From Oscillospiraceae bacterium (GTDB lineage: Bacteria; Bacillota; Clostridia; Oscillospirales; Ruminococcaceae): 64,000 nt of DNA. Numbering within the stretch: the first letter of the stretch is position 1; each line of letters starts with the position of its first letter. The notes below the pieces were generated by a model. It saw nothing but the letters and a program-made list of their open reading frames with translations, was not told the DNA's origin and searched no databases. The stretch spans positions 248,001 through 312,000 of the forward strand of contig JAFYQD010000003.1 of the NCBI GenBank assembly GCA_017547245.1, given 5' to 3'. Positions 1 to 7,273 of this stretch are shown here, one piece after another. A program made the position numbers and the translations under genes.

Positions 1-683
1 AGGCCAGCGATGGGGAAAGCGGCCTGGAAATGATCCAACAGCTTTCGCCCGATATTGTCATCACCGATATCCGCATGGGCGAAATGGACGGCCTTGAAAT
101 GATTCGCCGCGGCCGGCAGACCCACACCTTTTACAGCATTCTGTTGACGGGATATTCCGAATTTGAGTATGCCAAACAGGCTTTGTCTCTCCGTGTTACC
201 GAATATCTGCTGAAACCGGTGGATGAAGAAAAGCTGACCGCCGCCATCCAAAAAATCAGAGAAGAACGGGAGCACCAGCCTGTAACCGAAGGTGAAGCCC
301 TGCCGCAGCCGCTGCTGGATTACGAAAGCCTGCAGAAAAATGAAAAAATCAATTATTATGTGGGCTGTACGCTGAAAATCATCGAAGAGCAGTATGCCCA
401 GCGCATCAATATCCGCAGCGTGGCCGATAAAGTTGGTGTCAGCGAAAGCTATCTCAGCCGCAAGTTTAAGGAAGAAACCGGCAACACCTTTGTGGAGTTC
501 CTCAACAAGTTCCGCATCCAGAAGGCAACCACCCTTTTGCGTCACGGCGGTATGCGCATCCGCGAAATTTCCGAGTTGGTGGGGTTTGAGGAATACAAAC
601 GTTTCAGCGAGGTGTTCAAAAAGTATACCGGCATGAGCTGTACCGAGTTTGTTTCTTCCATCGGCGCTAACGGAAAACAATAA
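1..683 (+). CDS. Response regulator, CheY-like receiver plus AraC-type HTH (5' truncated)
   Basis: The reading frame is open from the first bases, so the true start lies upstream of the window. The N-terminal part is a CheY-like receiver: 'DIVITDIRMGEMDG' carries the phosphoacceptor Asp and 'YLLKPVDEEKL' carries the conserved Lys-Pro. A linker leads into a C-terminal AraC/XylS HTH of about 100 residues ('VADKVGVSESYLSRKFKEET', then 'ISELVGFEEYKRFSEVFKKY'). This is the YesN-type architecture, usually paired with a membrane histidine kinase that senses sugars or other extracellular ligands; the kinase should lie upstream. Stop TAA is at 681-683. The gene sits 38 bp before a Cof-type phosphatase on the same strand and may share its transcript. 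The family call is firm; the regulon is unknown. Confidence 0.93.
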   Translation, partial: ASDGESGLEMIQQLSPDIVITDIRMGEMDGLEMIRRGRQTHTFYSILLTGYSEFEYAKQALSLRVTEYLLKPVDEEKLTAAIQKIREEREHQPVTEGEALPQPLLDYESLQKNEKINYYVGCTLKIIEEQYAQRINIRSVADKVGVSESYLSRKFKEETGNTFVEFLNKFRIQKATTLLRHGGMRIREISELVGFEEYKRFSEVFKKYTGMSCTEFVSSIGANGKQ

Positions 684-721
684 GACCATCCCAATTATGT
701 TTTCAGGAGGACGGAAACCAA

Positions 722-1498
722 GTGAAAGATATCAAAATTGCCTTTTTTGACGTTGACGGCACCCTGATGGACATGAAAAAAAGGGTTATCTCTGAAAAAA
801 TGCGGGAGACCCTGCGGAAACTGAAGGAAAACAATGTTCTTATTTGCATTGCCTCCGGACGCGGTCCCTGCAGCCTGCCTGTAATTTCCGATGTCGAATT
901 TGATGTGTTCATCACCTACAACGGAGCCTATTGCTACAATGCCGATCAGGTTATTTTCCGTGACCCGATTCCCAAAGAGGATGTCAAAAAGATTATCCTC
1001 AATTCGGCGAAGATAAACAGACCGGTTTCCATCGGCTCGGCCGACAGGGTGGTGGCAAACGGCAAAGACCAAAACATGAGCGAATACTATGCTTTTGGCA
1101 AAATAGTGGTTGAGGTCGGTCGGGATTTTGACGAGGTTGCCGAGCGTGATATTTATCAGATTGTGACCGGCTGTTGTGCCGAAGAATACGACGCTGTGCT
1201 GAAAGATGTTGCTCAGGCAAAAATTGTGGCATGGTGGGACCGTGCGGTGGATATCATTCCCGTCAATTGCAGCAAGGGCTTGGGCATAAAAAAGGTGCTG
1301 GATCATTACCACCTGGCCAAAGAGAATGCAATCGCCTTTGGGGACGGTACCAACGACATTGAAATGCTGCAAACCGTTGGTATGGGCGTTGCCATGGGCA
1401 ATGCGCTGGAACCGGTGAAGGCAATTGCAGACGATGTTTGCGGCAGCGCAGCCGATGATGGAATCTATTATTTTTGCAAGGAAAAAGGCTTGATTTGA
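722..1498 (+). CDS. Cof-type HAD-superfamily phosphatase
   Basis: 258 residues with a GTG start at 722, preceded by AGGAGG at 705-710. HAD motif I is 'FFDVDGTLMD' near the N terminus, motif II lies in 'CIASGRG', and motif IV is 'AFGDGTNDIEML' near residue 205, followed by 'GVAMGNA'. The middle of the protein is a type II (Cof) cap. Family members are cytosolic phosphatases of sugar phosphates or flavin/PLP-type phosphates with loose specificity, so no substrate is assigned. It follows the truncated response regulator and is closed by a strong stem-loop terminator. Confidence 0.93.
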   Translation: MKDIKIAFFDVDGTLMDMKKRVISEKMRETLRKLKENNVLICIASGRGPCSLPVISDVEFDVFITYNGAYCYNADQVIFRDPIPKEDVKKIILNSAKINRPVSIGSADRVVANGKDQNMSEYYAFGKIVVEVGRDFDEVAERDIYQIVTGCCAEEYDAVLKDVAQAKIVAWWDRAVDIIPVNCSKGLGIKKVLDHYHLAKENAIAFGDGTNDIEMLQTVGMGVAMGNALEPVKAIADDVCGSAADDGIYYFCKEKGLI

Positions 1499-1531
1499 TT
1501 CAATAGATCGATATTATTAAACAAAAAGTAA

Positions 1532-1565
1532 AATCCCCTCCTGATATTACAATCGGGAGGGGATT
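1532..1565. terminator. Bidirectional stem-loop terminator
   Basis: A 14-bp stem (1532-1545 with 1552-1565, one T-G wobble) encloses a 6-base loop between two convergent genes, the Cof phosphatase (+) and the FGGY kinase (-). T-rich flanks make it suitable for both directions. Confidence 0.85.
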
Positions 1566-1580
1566 GGTTGTTGTTATGGA

Positions 1581-3113
1581 TTACTTTCCGTCAATCAGGT
1601 CCTGCATCTGGGGCCACAGGCCATCCAGGCATTCAATGGCCTTGCGGTACAGCCGGTACTTCTTTTCATATACGGCAACCTTTTCGGGGTTGGGATATAC
1701 AGGGTTGGAGAAGCTGCTCATGTTTGCGGCGGCTTCAGCCAGGCTGGCGTATTCGCCGGTGGCAGCTGCTACCGAAATGGCACAGCCCAAAGCGCCGGTT
1801 TCGTTGGCGTCAACGGTAACGATGGGCATGTTCATAATGTCGGCAAACATCTGGGTCCACACCGACGAACGTGCGGCGCCGCCGGCCAGACGGATGCACT
1901 TGGGGGCGGTTTCGCGGGTGGCCATCAGTCGGTCAAAATGCACACGGTGGCAGAAGGCAATGCCTTCATAAACGCTGCGCAGCATATGCTTGCGTGTGTG
2001 GTTGGTGCTAAGACCAACAAAGGTGCCCTTGGCGTTGGGGTGGGCGTTGGAACCCATCAGGAAGGGCAGATATACCGGAACAAATTCTTCGGGGGTAATG
2101 GATTCCACCCACTGGTTAAGCTGATCATAAATGCTGTTGCCGGCCTGTTTGGCGGCAGCCTTTACTTCGGGCAGCAGCTGGTTGATAAACCATTCGTTGT
2201 TGCCGGCCGAGGTGGGGCTGCATTCTTCAATCAGGTAATATTCGGGCAGGCAGAACAGCGAGTTGAGCATAACCTTTCCGTCCAGCACAGGGGTGCGGCG
2301 GATATATTCGTTGATGGACCATGTGCCGGCAATCATGCAGATGTTTTCTTCATCGGTAATGCCTACCGAAAGGGCGCAGGCGTCGATGTCGAACATGCCG
2401 CCGATGACAGGGGTGCCTTCGGCCAGACCGCACAGGGCAGCGGCCTGTGCACTTACAGTGCCGGCAATTTCAGTACCCTTGCACAGGGGAGGCAGTGCGT
2501 CAAACACTTCGCCAATACCAAACAGGTCCAGCAGGTTTTGGTCGTAATCGCGGGTGTGCAGATTCATCAGGTTGGCACCCGAATAGTCGGTGATTTCGGC
2601 ACGGGCCTCGCCGGTCAGGCGGAAGCGTACATAGTCCTTGCAGGCGAATACCCACTTGATGTCCTTATAGCGTTCGGGCTGGTTGTCCTTCATCCATGCC
2701 AACAGCGAAACGGGCTGGCAGGCCAGAATGTGCTGGCAGGAAAGCTGAAAGACCTTTTCTTCGGTGCCGTCGGCTGCCCACTTTACGGGGTATTCCCAGG
2801 CACGGTTATCGGTCGAGATGATGCCGTAGCCCAAAGGCTGGTCATCTTTACCCCACAGGTAAAGGCCCTTGCCATGGCCGGCAATGCCCACACCGGCAAT
2901 GTCGGCAGGGTCAACGCCCGACTGTTCCACTACGGTGCGGATAACTTCACAGTTGGCCTGCCACATTTCTTCCATGTCGCGTTCCACATAGCCGGGGGCC
3001 GGGGTAATCATTGCGGTGGAAACCGAAGCAACCTTGATTTCGTTGCCCTTGGCATCATAAAGGGCGGCCTTGGTGGTGGTGCCGCCGTTGTCCAATCCCA
3101 TAAAGTATTTCAT
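1581..3113 (-). CDS. FGGY-family carbohydrate kinase, LyxK (L-xylulokinase)-like
   Basis: 510 residues, the usual FGGY length. The N terminus 'GLDNGGTTTKAALYD' is the first phosphate-binding loop of the actin-like ATPase fold; 'GGMFDIDACAL' and 'RLAGGAARSSVWTQMFAD' are the conserved C-domain segments. The pattern ('PGYVERDMEEMW', 'GIAGHGKGLYLW', 'ISTDNRAWE') resembles E. coli LyxK/YiaP from memory, so a ketopentose such as L-xylulose is the best substrate guess, but FGGY specificity is not readable by eye. ATG at 3113 follows AAAGGAG on the minus strand. It is transcribed alone, divergent from lrgA, and a palindromic operator candidate overlaps its -10 box. Confidence 0.92.
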   Translation of the reverse strand: MKYFMGLDNGGTTTKAALYDAKGNEIKVASVSTAMITPAPGYVERDMEEMWQANCEVIRTVVEQSGVDPADIAGVGIAGHGKGLYLWGKDDQPLGYGIISTDNRAWEYPVKWAADGTEEKVFQLSCQHILACQPVSLLAWMKDNQPERYKDIKWVFACKDYVRFRLTGEARAEITDYSGANLMNLHTRDYDQNLLDLFGIGEVFDALPPLCKGTEIAGTVSAQAAALCGLAEGTPVIGGMFDIDACALSVGITDEENICMIAGTWSINEYIRRTPVLDGKVMLNSLFCLPEYYLIEECSPTSAGNNEWFINQLLPEVKAAAKQAGNSIYDQLNQWVESITPEEFVPVYLPFLMGSNAHPNAKGTFVGLSTNHTRKHMLRSVYEGIAFCHRVHFDRLMATRETAPKCIRLAGGAARSSVWTQMFADIMNMPIVTVDANETGALGCAISVAAATGEYASLAEAAANMSSFSNPVYPNPEKVAVYEKKYRLYRKAIECLDGLWPQMQDLIDGK

Positions 3114-3143
3114 CGGTCTACTCCTTTGATGTATTGTAAATGG

Positions 3144-3167
3144 TGATAAAAGGCTGTTTTTATCATA
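3144..3167 (-). promoter_or_regulatory. Promoter -10 with overlapping palindromic operator for the FGGY kinase
   Basis: Perfect 8-bp inverted repeat TGATAAAA (3144-3151) and TTTTATCA (3158-3165), 6-bp spacer. On the minus strand the repeat begins inside a TATGAT -10 box (3162-3167) and ends 31 bp before the kinase start. That is a classical repressor position. The -35 is weak (GTGGCA at 18 bp), as expected for a regulated promoter. The cognate regulator is not identified. Confidence 0.55.
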
Positions 3168-3249
3168 TCACATTTCACAAAGTTTTGCCACAAAGCTATA
3201 AAGAAAATGAGGATTATGATAAGTTTGGGGTGTTTAGCGCTTTAAATTG

Positions 3250-3278
3250 TTGCAATTTCTGGCGGGAAGGAGTATGAT
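3250..3278 (+). promoter_or_regulatory. Sigma-A promoter for lrgAB
   Basis: TTGCAA (3250-3255) and TATGAT (3273-3278) are separated by exactly 17 bp, about 40 bp upstream of the lrgA start. A good GGGAGG ribosome site follows at about 3304. Confidence 0.65.
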
Positions 3279-3320
3279 AAAACACAGCAACACAAAGGAA
3301 ACCGGGAGGCGTAACCATCG

Positions 3321-3695
3321 ATGAAACATGTTTCCGAAATAGCTATGATCGCAGCCGTGTCCTTTGCGGGCGAACTGCTTAACTATCTTCTTCCGCTGCC
3401 TGTTCCCGGCAGCATCTACGGTCTGGTTTTGATGCTTGTTCTGCTTATGACAGGCATTTTCAAAGTGGAAAATGTAAAGACCGTGGGCGATTGGCTTATT
3501 ACCTTTATGCCAATCATGTTTGTCGGCCCGGTGGTGGGTCTGATGAACAGTTACGAAAGTTATAAGGATATTCTTATCCCCATTTTTGTAATCTCCACCC
3601 TGACCACCATCATTACCATGGCGGCCACCGGCCGTGCCGCACAGGGCATTATGCGCCTGCAGAACCGAAAGGAGGGGAAGAACCATGCTGAATGA
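3321..3695 (+). CDS. lrgA: CidA/LrgA family membrane protein
   Basis: 124 residues with about four hydrophobic segments and the LrgA-type core 'LPLPVPGSIYGLVLML' and 'FMPIMFVGPVVGLM'. LrgA/CidA proteins are small holin-like membrane proteins acting with LrgB; they are linked to autolysis control and, in several bacteria, to pyruvate or by-product metabolism. Its stop overlaps the lrgB start by 11 bp, so the two are translationally coupled. No LytSR-type regulator is adjacent in this window; the truncated response regulator at the window start is AraC-type, not LytTR. Confidence 0.92.
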   Translation: MKHVSEIAMIAAVSFAGELLNYLLPLPVPGSIYGLVLMLVLLMTGIFKVENVKTVGDWLITFMPIMFVGPVVGLMNSYESYKDILIPIFVISTLTTIITMAATGRAAQGIMRLQNRKEGKNHAE

Positions 3696-4416
3696 AATGG
3701 CTTCCGGCATCTCCTTTTTTGGGATTTTTTTGACCTGTGTTATTTACATCATAGCCATTGCCATCCAGAAGCGCTTCAAAAGCCCCATTCTCAACCCTTT
3801 GCTGGTGGCTTGTGTCATCATCATTGTGCTTCTGCTGGTCACCGGCATCGACTACAACGTGTTCCTTTACGGCAAGCTGAAAGCCGACGGCAGCTACGAT
3901 GGCACCGGAGCAATTCTTTTCCAGAATATGCTCACCCCCACCACCGTTTGTCTGGCCATTCCGCTTTATGAAAAGCTGAACTATCTTAAAAAGTATCCCG
4001 CAGCCATTCTGGGCGGCATCTGCTGCGGTGCGCTGGCCTGCCTGGTCAGCATACTGCTGCTCAGCATTCTGTTTGGCCTTGACCACACCCAGTATGTCAC
4101 CCTGCTGCCCAAAAGCATCACCACTGCCATGGGCATGGGCGTTTCGGCCGAGTTGGGCGGCATGCCCTCGGTCACTGTCGCATCCATTGTCATCACAGGC
4201 ATCTTTGGCAACGTGGTGGCAGGCGGCGTGCTCAAGCTTTTCCGCATCACGGAACCTGTTGCACAGGGCCTGGCCTGCGGCACCGCTGCCCACGCCATCG
4301 GCACCGCACGTGCCCGCGAGTTTGGCGATGTTCAGGAGGCCATGAGCGGCCTTTCCATTGCCGTCTGCGGTCTTATCACCGTGGTGCTGGCTTCTGTTTT
4401 TGCCATGTTTTATTAA
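3685..4416 (+). CDS. lrgB: LrgB family membrane protein
   Basis: 243 residues, starting at ATG 3685 behind AAAGGAGGGG; a longer upstream frame exists but has no ribosome site. Hydrophobic throughout, about 6-7 membrane segments. It contains the family hallmarks 'LLPKSITTAMGMGVSAELGG', 'PSVTVASIVITGIFGNV' and 'GLACGTAAHAIGTARARE'. It works with LrgA. It is the last gene of the two-gene operon and is followed by a stem-loop with a TTCG tetraloop. Confidence 0.93.
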   Translation: MLNEMASGISFFGIFLTCVIYIIAIAIQKRFKSPILNPLLVACVIIIVLLLVTGIDYNVFLYGKLKADGSYDGTGAILFQNMLTPTTVCLAIPLYEKLNYLKKYPAAILGGICCGALACLVSILLLSILFGLDHTQYVTLLPKSITTAMGMGVSAELGGMPSVTVASIVITGIFGNVVAGGVLKLFRITEPVAQGLACGTAAHAIGTARAREFGDVQEAMSGLSIAVCGLITVVLASVFAMFY

Positions 4417-4421
4417 CATTC

Positions 4422-4453
4422 GGCCTGTTCCTTCGGGGGCAGGCCTTTGCTTT
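4422..4453 (+). terminator. Stem-loop after lrgB
   Basis: 10-bp stem (4422-4431 with 4436-4445, two T-G wobbles) capped by a TTCG loop and followed by a weak T-rich stretch. Confidence 0.65.
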
Positions 4454-4456
4454 GCC

Positions 4457-4486
4457 TTGACAAAGGGGAAAGGAGCATTGTATCCT
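4457..4486 (+). promoter_or_regulatory. Sigma-A promoter for the GTPase-NYN fusion gene
   Basis: TTGACA (4457-4462), 18-bp spacer, TATCCT (4481-4486); 37 bp later the fusion gene starts. Confidence 0.6.
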
Positions 4487-4523
4487 TTAAAGCAGAAATT
4501 AACCGAAAGAAATTGGTGAAACG

Positions 4524-7151
4524 ATGAAGAAACTGGTGGTTGGTATTCTGGCGCATGTTGACGCCGGCAAAACAACATTGAGCGAGGCCATGCTGTATAC
4601 CAGCGGAAGCCGCCGCACCCTTGGCCGTGTGGACCATGGCGATGCATTCCTGGATACCGACGCACAGGAAAGGGAAAGAGGCATCACCATTTTTTCCAAG
4701 CAGGCTATGCTTACCCTTGGGCAGACCGAGCTGACCCTGTTGGATACCCCGGGGCATGTGGACTTTTCGGCCGAGATGGAGCGTACCCTGCAGGTGCTGG
4801 ACTGTGCCATTCTGGTCATCAGCGGCAGTGACGGTGTGCAGGGGCATACCCGTACCCTGTGGAAGCTGCTGGAACGCTATCATCTGCCGACCTTTCTGTT
4901 TGTCAACAAAATGGACCTGAACGGTGCCGACCGTGAAAGATTGCTGGAACAATTCCAAAAGCGGCTGAGCAGCGGCTGTGTCGACTTTGGCGGTGATGCC
5001 GCCATTCGTGATGAAGCCGCCGCCATGTGTGACGAAAAAGCCATGGAAGCCTTTCTGGAAGAGGGTAGCCTGAGTGATGATATCCTTGCCGGTATGATTG
5101 CGGAGCGCAAGGTTTTTCCCTGTTGGTTTGGCTCTGCCCTTAAGCTGCAGGGCGTGGAAGAATTTCTCTCGGGACTGGAACGCTATGCCAAACAACCCGA
5201 ATACTCCCGGGAATTTGGCGCACAGGTTTTCAAAATTTCCCGTGACAACAAAAACACCCGTCTGACCTGGATGAAAATTACCGGCGGCAGCCTGAAGGCA
5301 AAAACGCTGCTGCAGGGGCAGGATGGGGAGACCCCTTGGGAAGAAAAAGCCGACCAGCTCAGGCTCTATTCGGGCGAAAAATTTGTCCCCCTGGAAGAAG
5401 CCGGGGCAGGACAGGTTGTGGCGGTTACAGGGCTTACCCATACACGCTCGGGCATGGGGCTGGGCTGCTGCAGGGCGGCACCTTTGGCCATGCTGGAACC
5501 GGTGCTCAATTACCGCATGATCCTGCCCGTCGGCGTGGAACCGTTTACCATTCTGCCCAAGCTGCGTCTGTTGGAAGAGGAAGACCCGATGCTCCGTCTG
5601 GTGTGGAACGAGCAGAGCAAAGAAATCCATGTTCAGCTCATGGGTCAGGTGCAGCTGGAAGTGCTGACCCGACTGATGAAGGATCGCTTTGATCTGGATG
5701 TTTCCTTTGATGTGGGCAGCATTATCTATAAAGAAACCATCGCCGACACGGTTGAAGGTGTGGGGCACTTTGAACCCCTACGCCATTATGCCGAGGCCCA
5801 TCTGCTGATGGAACCCGGCCCCCGCGGCAGCGGTCTGTGTGTGGCCTCTGCCTGCAGCACCGACCAGCTTGACCTGAACTGGCAGCGTCTGGTGCTCACC
5901 CATCTGCTGGAACGGGACCATCCCGGCGTGCTGACCGGCTCCGCCATCACCGACATGAAGATAACACTGGTGGCAGGTAAAGCCCACCTGAAGCACACCG
6001 AAGGCGGCGATTTCCGTCAGGCCACCTACCGTGCGGTGCGTCAGGGGCTGATGCAGGCCGAAAGCCTGCTGTTGGAGCCTTTTTATGACTTCCGTCTGGA
6101 ACTGCCCATGGACTGCGTGGGCCGTGCCATGACCGACCTGCAGGGCATGGGCGGCACCATCCTTGACCCCGAAACCGAGGGGGAAATGACCGTCCTGAGC
6201 GGATACGCACCGGTTGTGGGGCTGCAAAACTATTGGCAGGATGTTACTGCCTATACCCGTGGGCTGGGGCGTCTGTCCTGTTCCTTCCGCGGTTATGAGC
6301 TCTGCGGTCAGCCCGAAAAGGTGATAGAAGAAATCGGCTATGACCCCGAACGTGATGTGGACAACCCTGCCGATTCGGTCTTTTGTGCCCATGGCGGCGG
6401 GTTTAATGTAAAATGGAACGAAGTGTTTGACCATATGCATGTCCACAGCGGCCTGAAGCTGGGGGAAGAAGAACCCGAAGAGGATCCCGTGGTGCCCCGC
6501 ACGGTACAGCGCACCGAATACCGCAGCAGCTTTGAGCAGGATAAGGAACTGATGGCCATCTTTGAGCGGACCTATGGCAAGGTGGAACACAGAGCCTTTG
6601 AACCCCAGCGCAAACCTGCCCGCACCGCCCTTGCCGATACCTATGTGCTGAAAGAACAGAAGAAACCCGGACCCGAGTATTTGCTGGTGGACGGTTATAA
6701 CATCATTTTTGCATGGGAAGAACTGAAGGCGTTGGCACAGCAGGATCTTTCCATCGCCCGTGCTGTGCTGGAGGACATTCTGGCAAACTACCGTGCCTTC
6801 CGCAGCTGTGAGGTCATTCTGGTTTTTGATGCCTATAAAGTAAAGGGCAATCCCGGCTCGGTGGAAAAACGAAACAACATTCACATCGTTTACACCAAGG
6901 AGGCCCAAACCGCCGATAACTACATCGAGCGCACCACCTACGAGCTGAGCAAGCACCATCAGGTGCGGGTGGCTACCTCCGATGGGCTGGAGCAGGTCAT
7001 CATTCTGGGGCATGGTGCCATGCGTCTTTCGGCCAATGCCTTCCGTGCCGAGGTGGAGGCGACCCAACTGCAGATCTCAAAGCTGATTGAGGATCACAAC
7101 CTGCGAAACAGGGGAAATTATAAAATCCGTGACGTGGCTGACTTAAGCTGA
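4524..7151 (+). CDS. TetM/EF-G-like translational GTPase fused to a C-terminal YacP/Rae1-type NYN domain
   Basis: 875 residues. Residues 1-640 are a TetM/TetO/EF-G-like GTPase with G1 'AHVDAGKTT', G2 'RGITI', G3 'DTPGHVDF' and G4 'NKMD', followed by translation-factor-type domains. Residues about 718-859 form a NYN/YacP (DUF901) module: 'YLLVDGYNIIFAWEEL' supplies the first Asp, 'VILVFDAYKVKG' the second and 'VATSDGLEQVIILG' the third acidic cluster. YacP is known as Rae1 in Bacillus subtilis, a ribosome-associated mRNA endonuclease that cuts in the A site. A GTPase that binds the A-site region joined to such a nuclease suggests a ribosome-targeted quality-control or rescue factor (inference). 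A tetracycline-resistance role should not be assumed. It has its own promoter. Confidence 0.88.
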   Translation: MKKLVVGILAHVDAGKTTLSEAMLYTSGSRRTLGRVDHGDAFLDTDAQERERGITIFSKQAMLTLGQTELTLLDTPGHVDFSAEMERTLQVLDCAILVISGSDGVQGHTRTLWKLLERYHLPTFLFVNKMDLNGADRERLLEQFQKRLSSGCVDFGGDAAIRDEAAAMCDEKAMEAFLEEGSLSDDILAGMIAERKVFPCWFGSALKLQGVEEFLSGLERYAKQPEYSREFGAQVFKISRDNKNTRLTWMKITGGSLKAKTLLQGQDGETPWEEKADQLRLYSGEKFVPLEEAGAGQVVAVTGLTHTRSGMGLGCCRAAPLAMLEPVLNYRMILPVGVEPFTILPKLRLLEEEDPMLRLVWNEQSKEIHVQLMGQVQLEVLTRLMKDRFDLDVSFDVGSIIYKETIADTVEGVGHFEPLRHYAEAHLLMEPGPRGSGLCVASACSTDQLDLNWQRLVLTHLLERDHPGVLTGSAITDMKITLVAGKAHLKHTEGGDFRQATYRAVRQGLMQAESLLLEPFYDFRLELPMDCVGRAMTDLQGMGGTILDPETEGEMTVLSGYAPVVGLQNYWQDVTAYTRGLGRLSCSFRGYELCGQPEKVIEEIGYDPERDVDNPADSVFCAHGGGFNVKWNEVFDHMHVHSGLKLGEEEPEEDPVVPRTVQRTEYRSSFEQDKELMAIFERTYGKVEHRAFEPQRKPARTALADTYVLKEQKKPGPEYLLVDGYNIIFAWEELKALAQQDLSIARAVLEDILANYRAFRSCEVILVFDAYKVKGNPGSVEKRNNIHIVYTKEAQTADNYIERTTYELSKHHQVRVATSDGLEQVIILGHGAMRLSANAFRAEVEATQLQISKLIEDHNLRNRGNYKIRDVADLS

Positions 7152-7178
7152 AAAAAGGGCATAAAATCCCGTCTTTTC

Positions 7179-7207
7179 TTGACAGAGACAGGGGAAAATA
7201 ATATAAT
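7179..7207 (+). promoter_or_regulatory. Consensus sigma-A promoter for the OPT transporter
   Basis: TTGACA (7179-7184) and TATAAT (7202-7207) with 17-bp spacing, a perfect match. About 60 nt of untranslated leader follows before the GTG start at 7274. It implies strong constitutive expression. Confidence 0.88.
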
Positions 7208-7273
7208 CTTATGGTGTATGTTTGACCGTCAAATTTTTGCCGGTCGGAAATTCAAATCAAAGGAGAAAACAAA

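Noticed and set aside
4524..6670. Tetracycline resistance (tet(M)-type) gene
   Set aside because: The GTPase is TetM-like, but the NYN fusion and the housekeeping setting argue for another role. Resistance cannot be concluded from the sequence.
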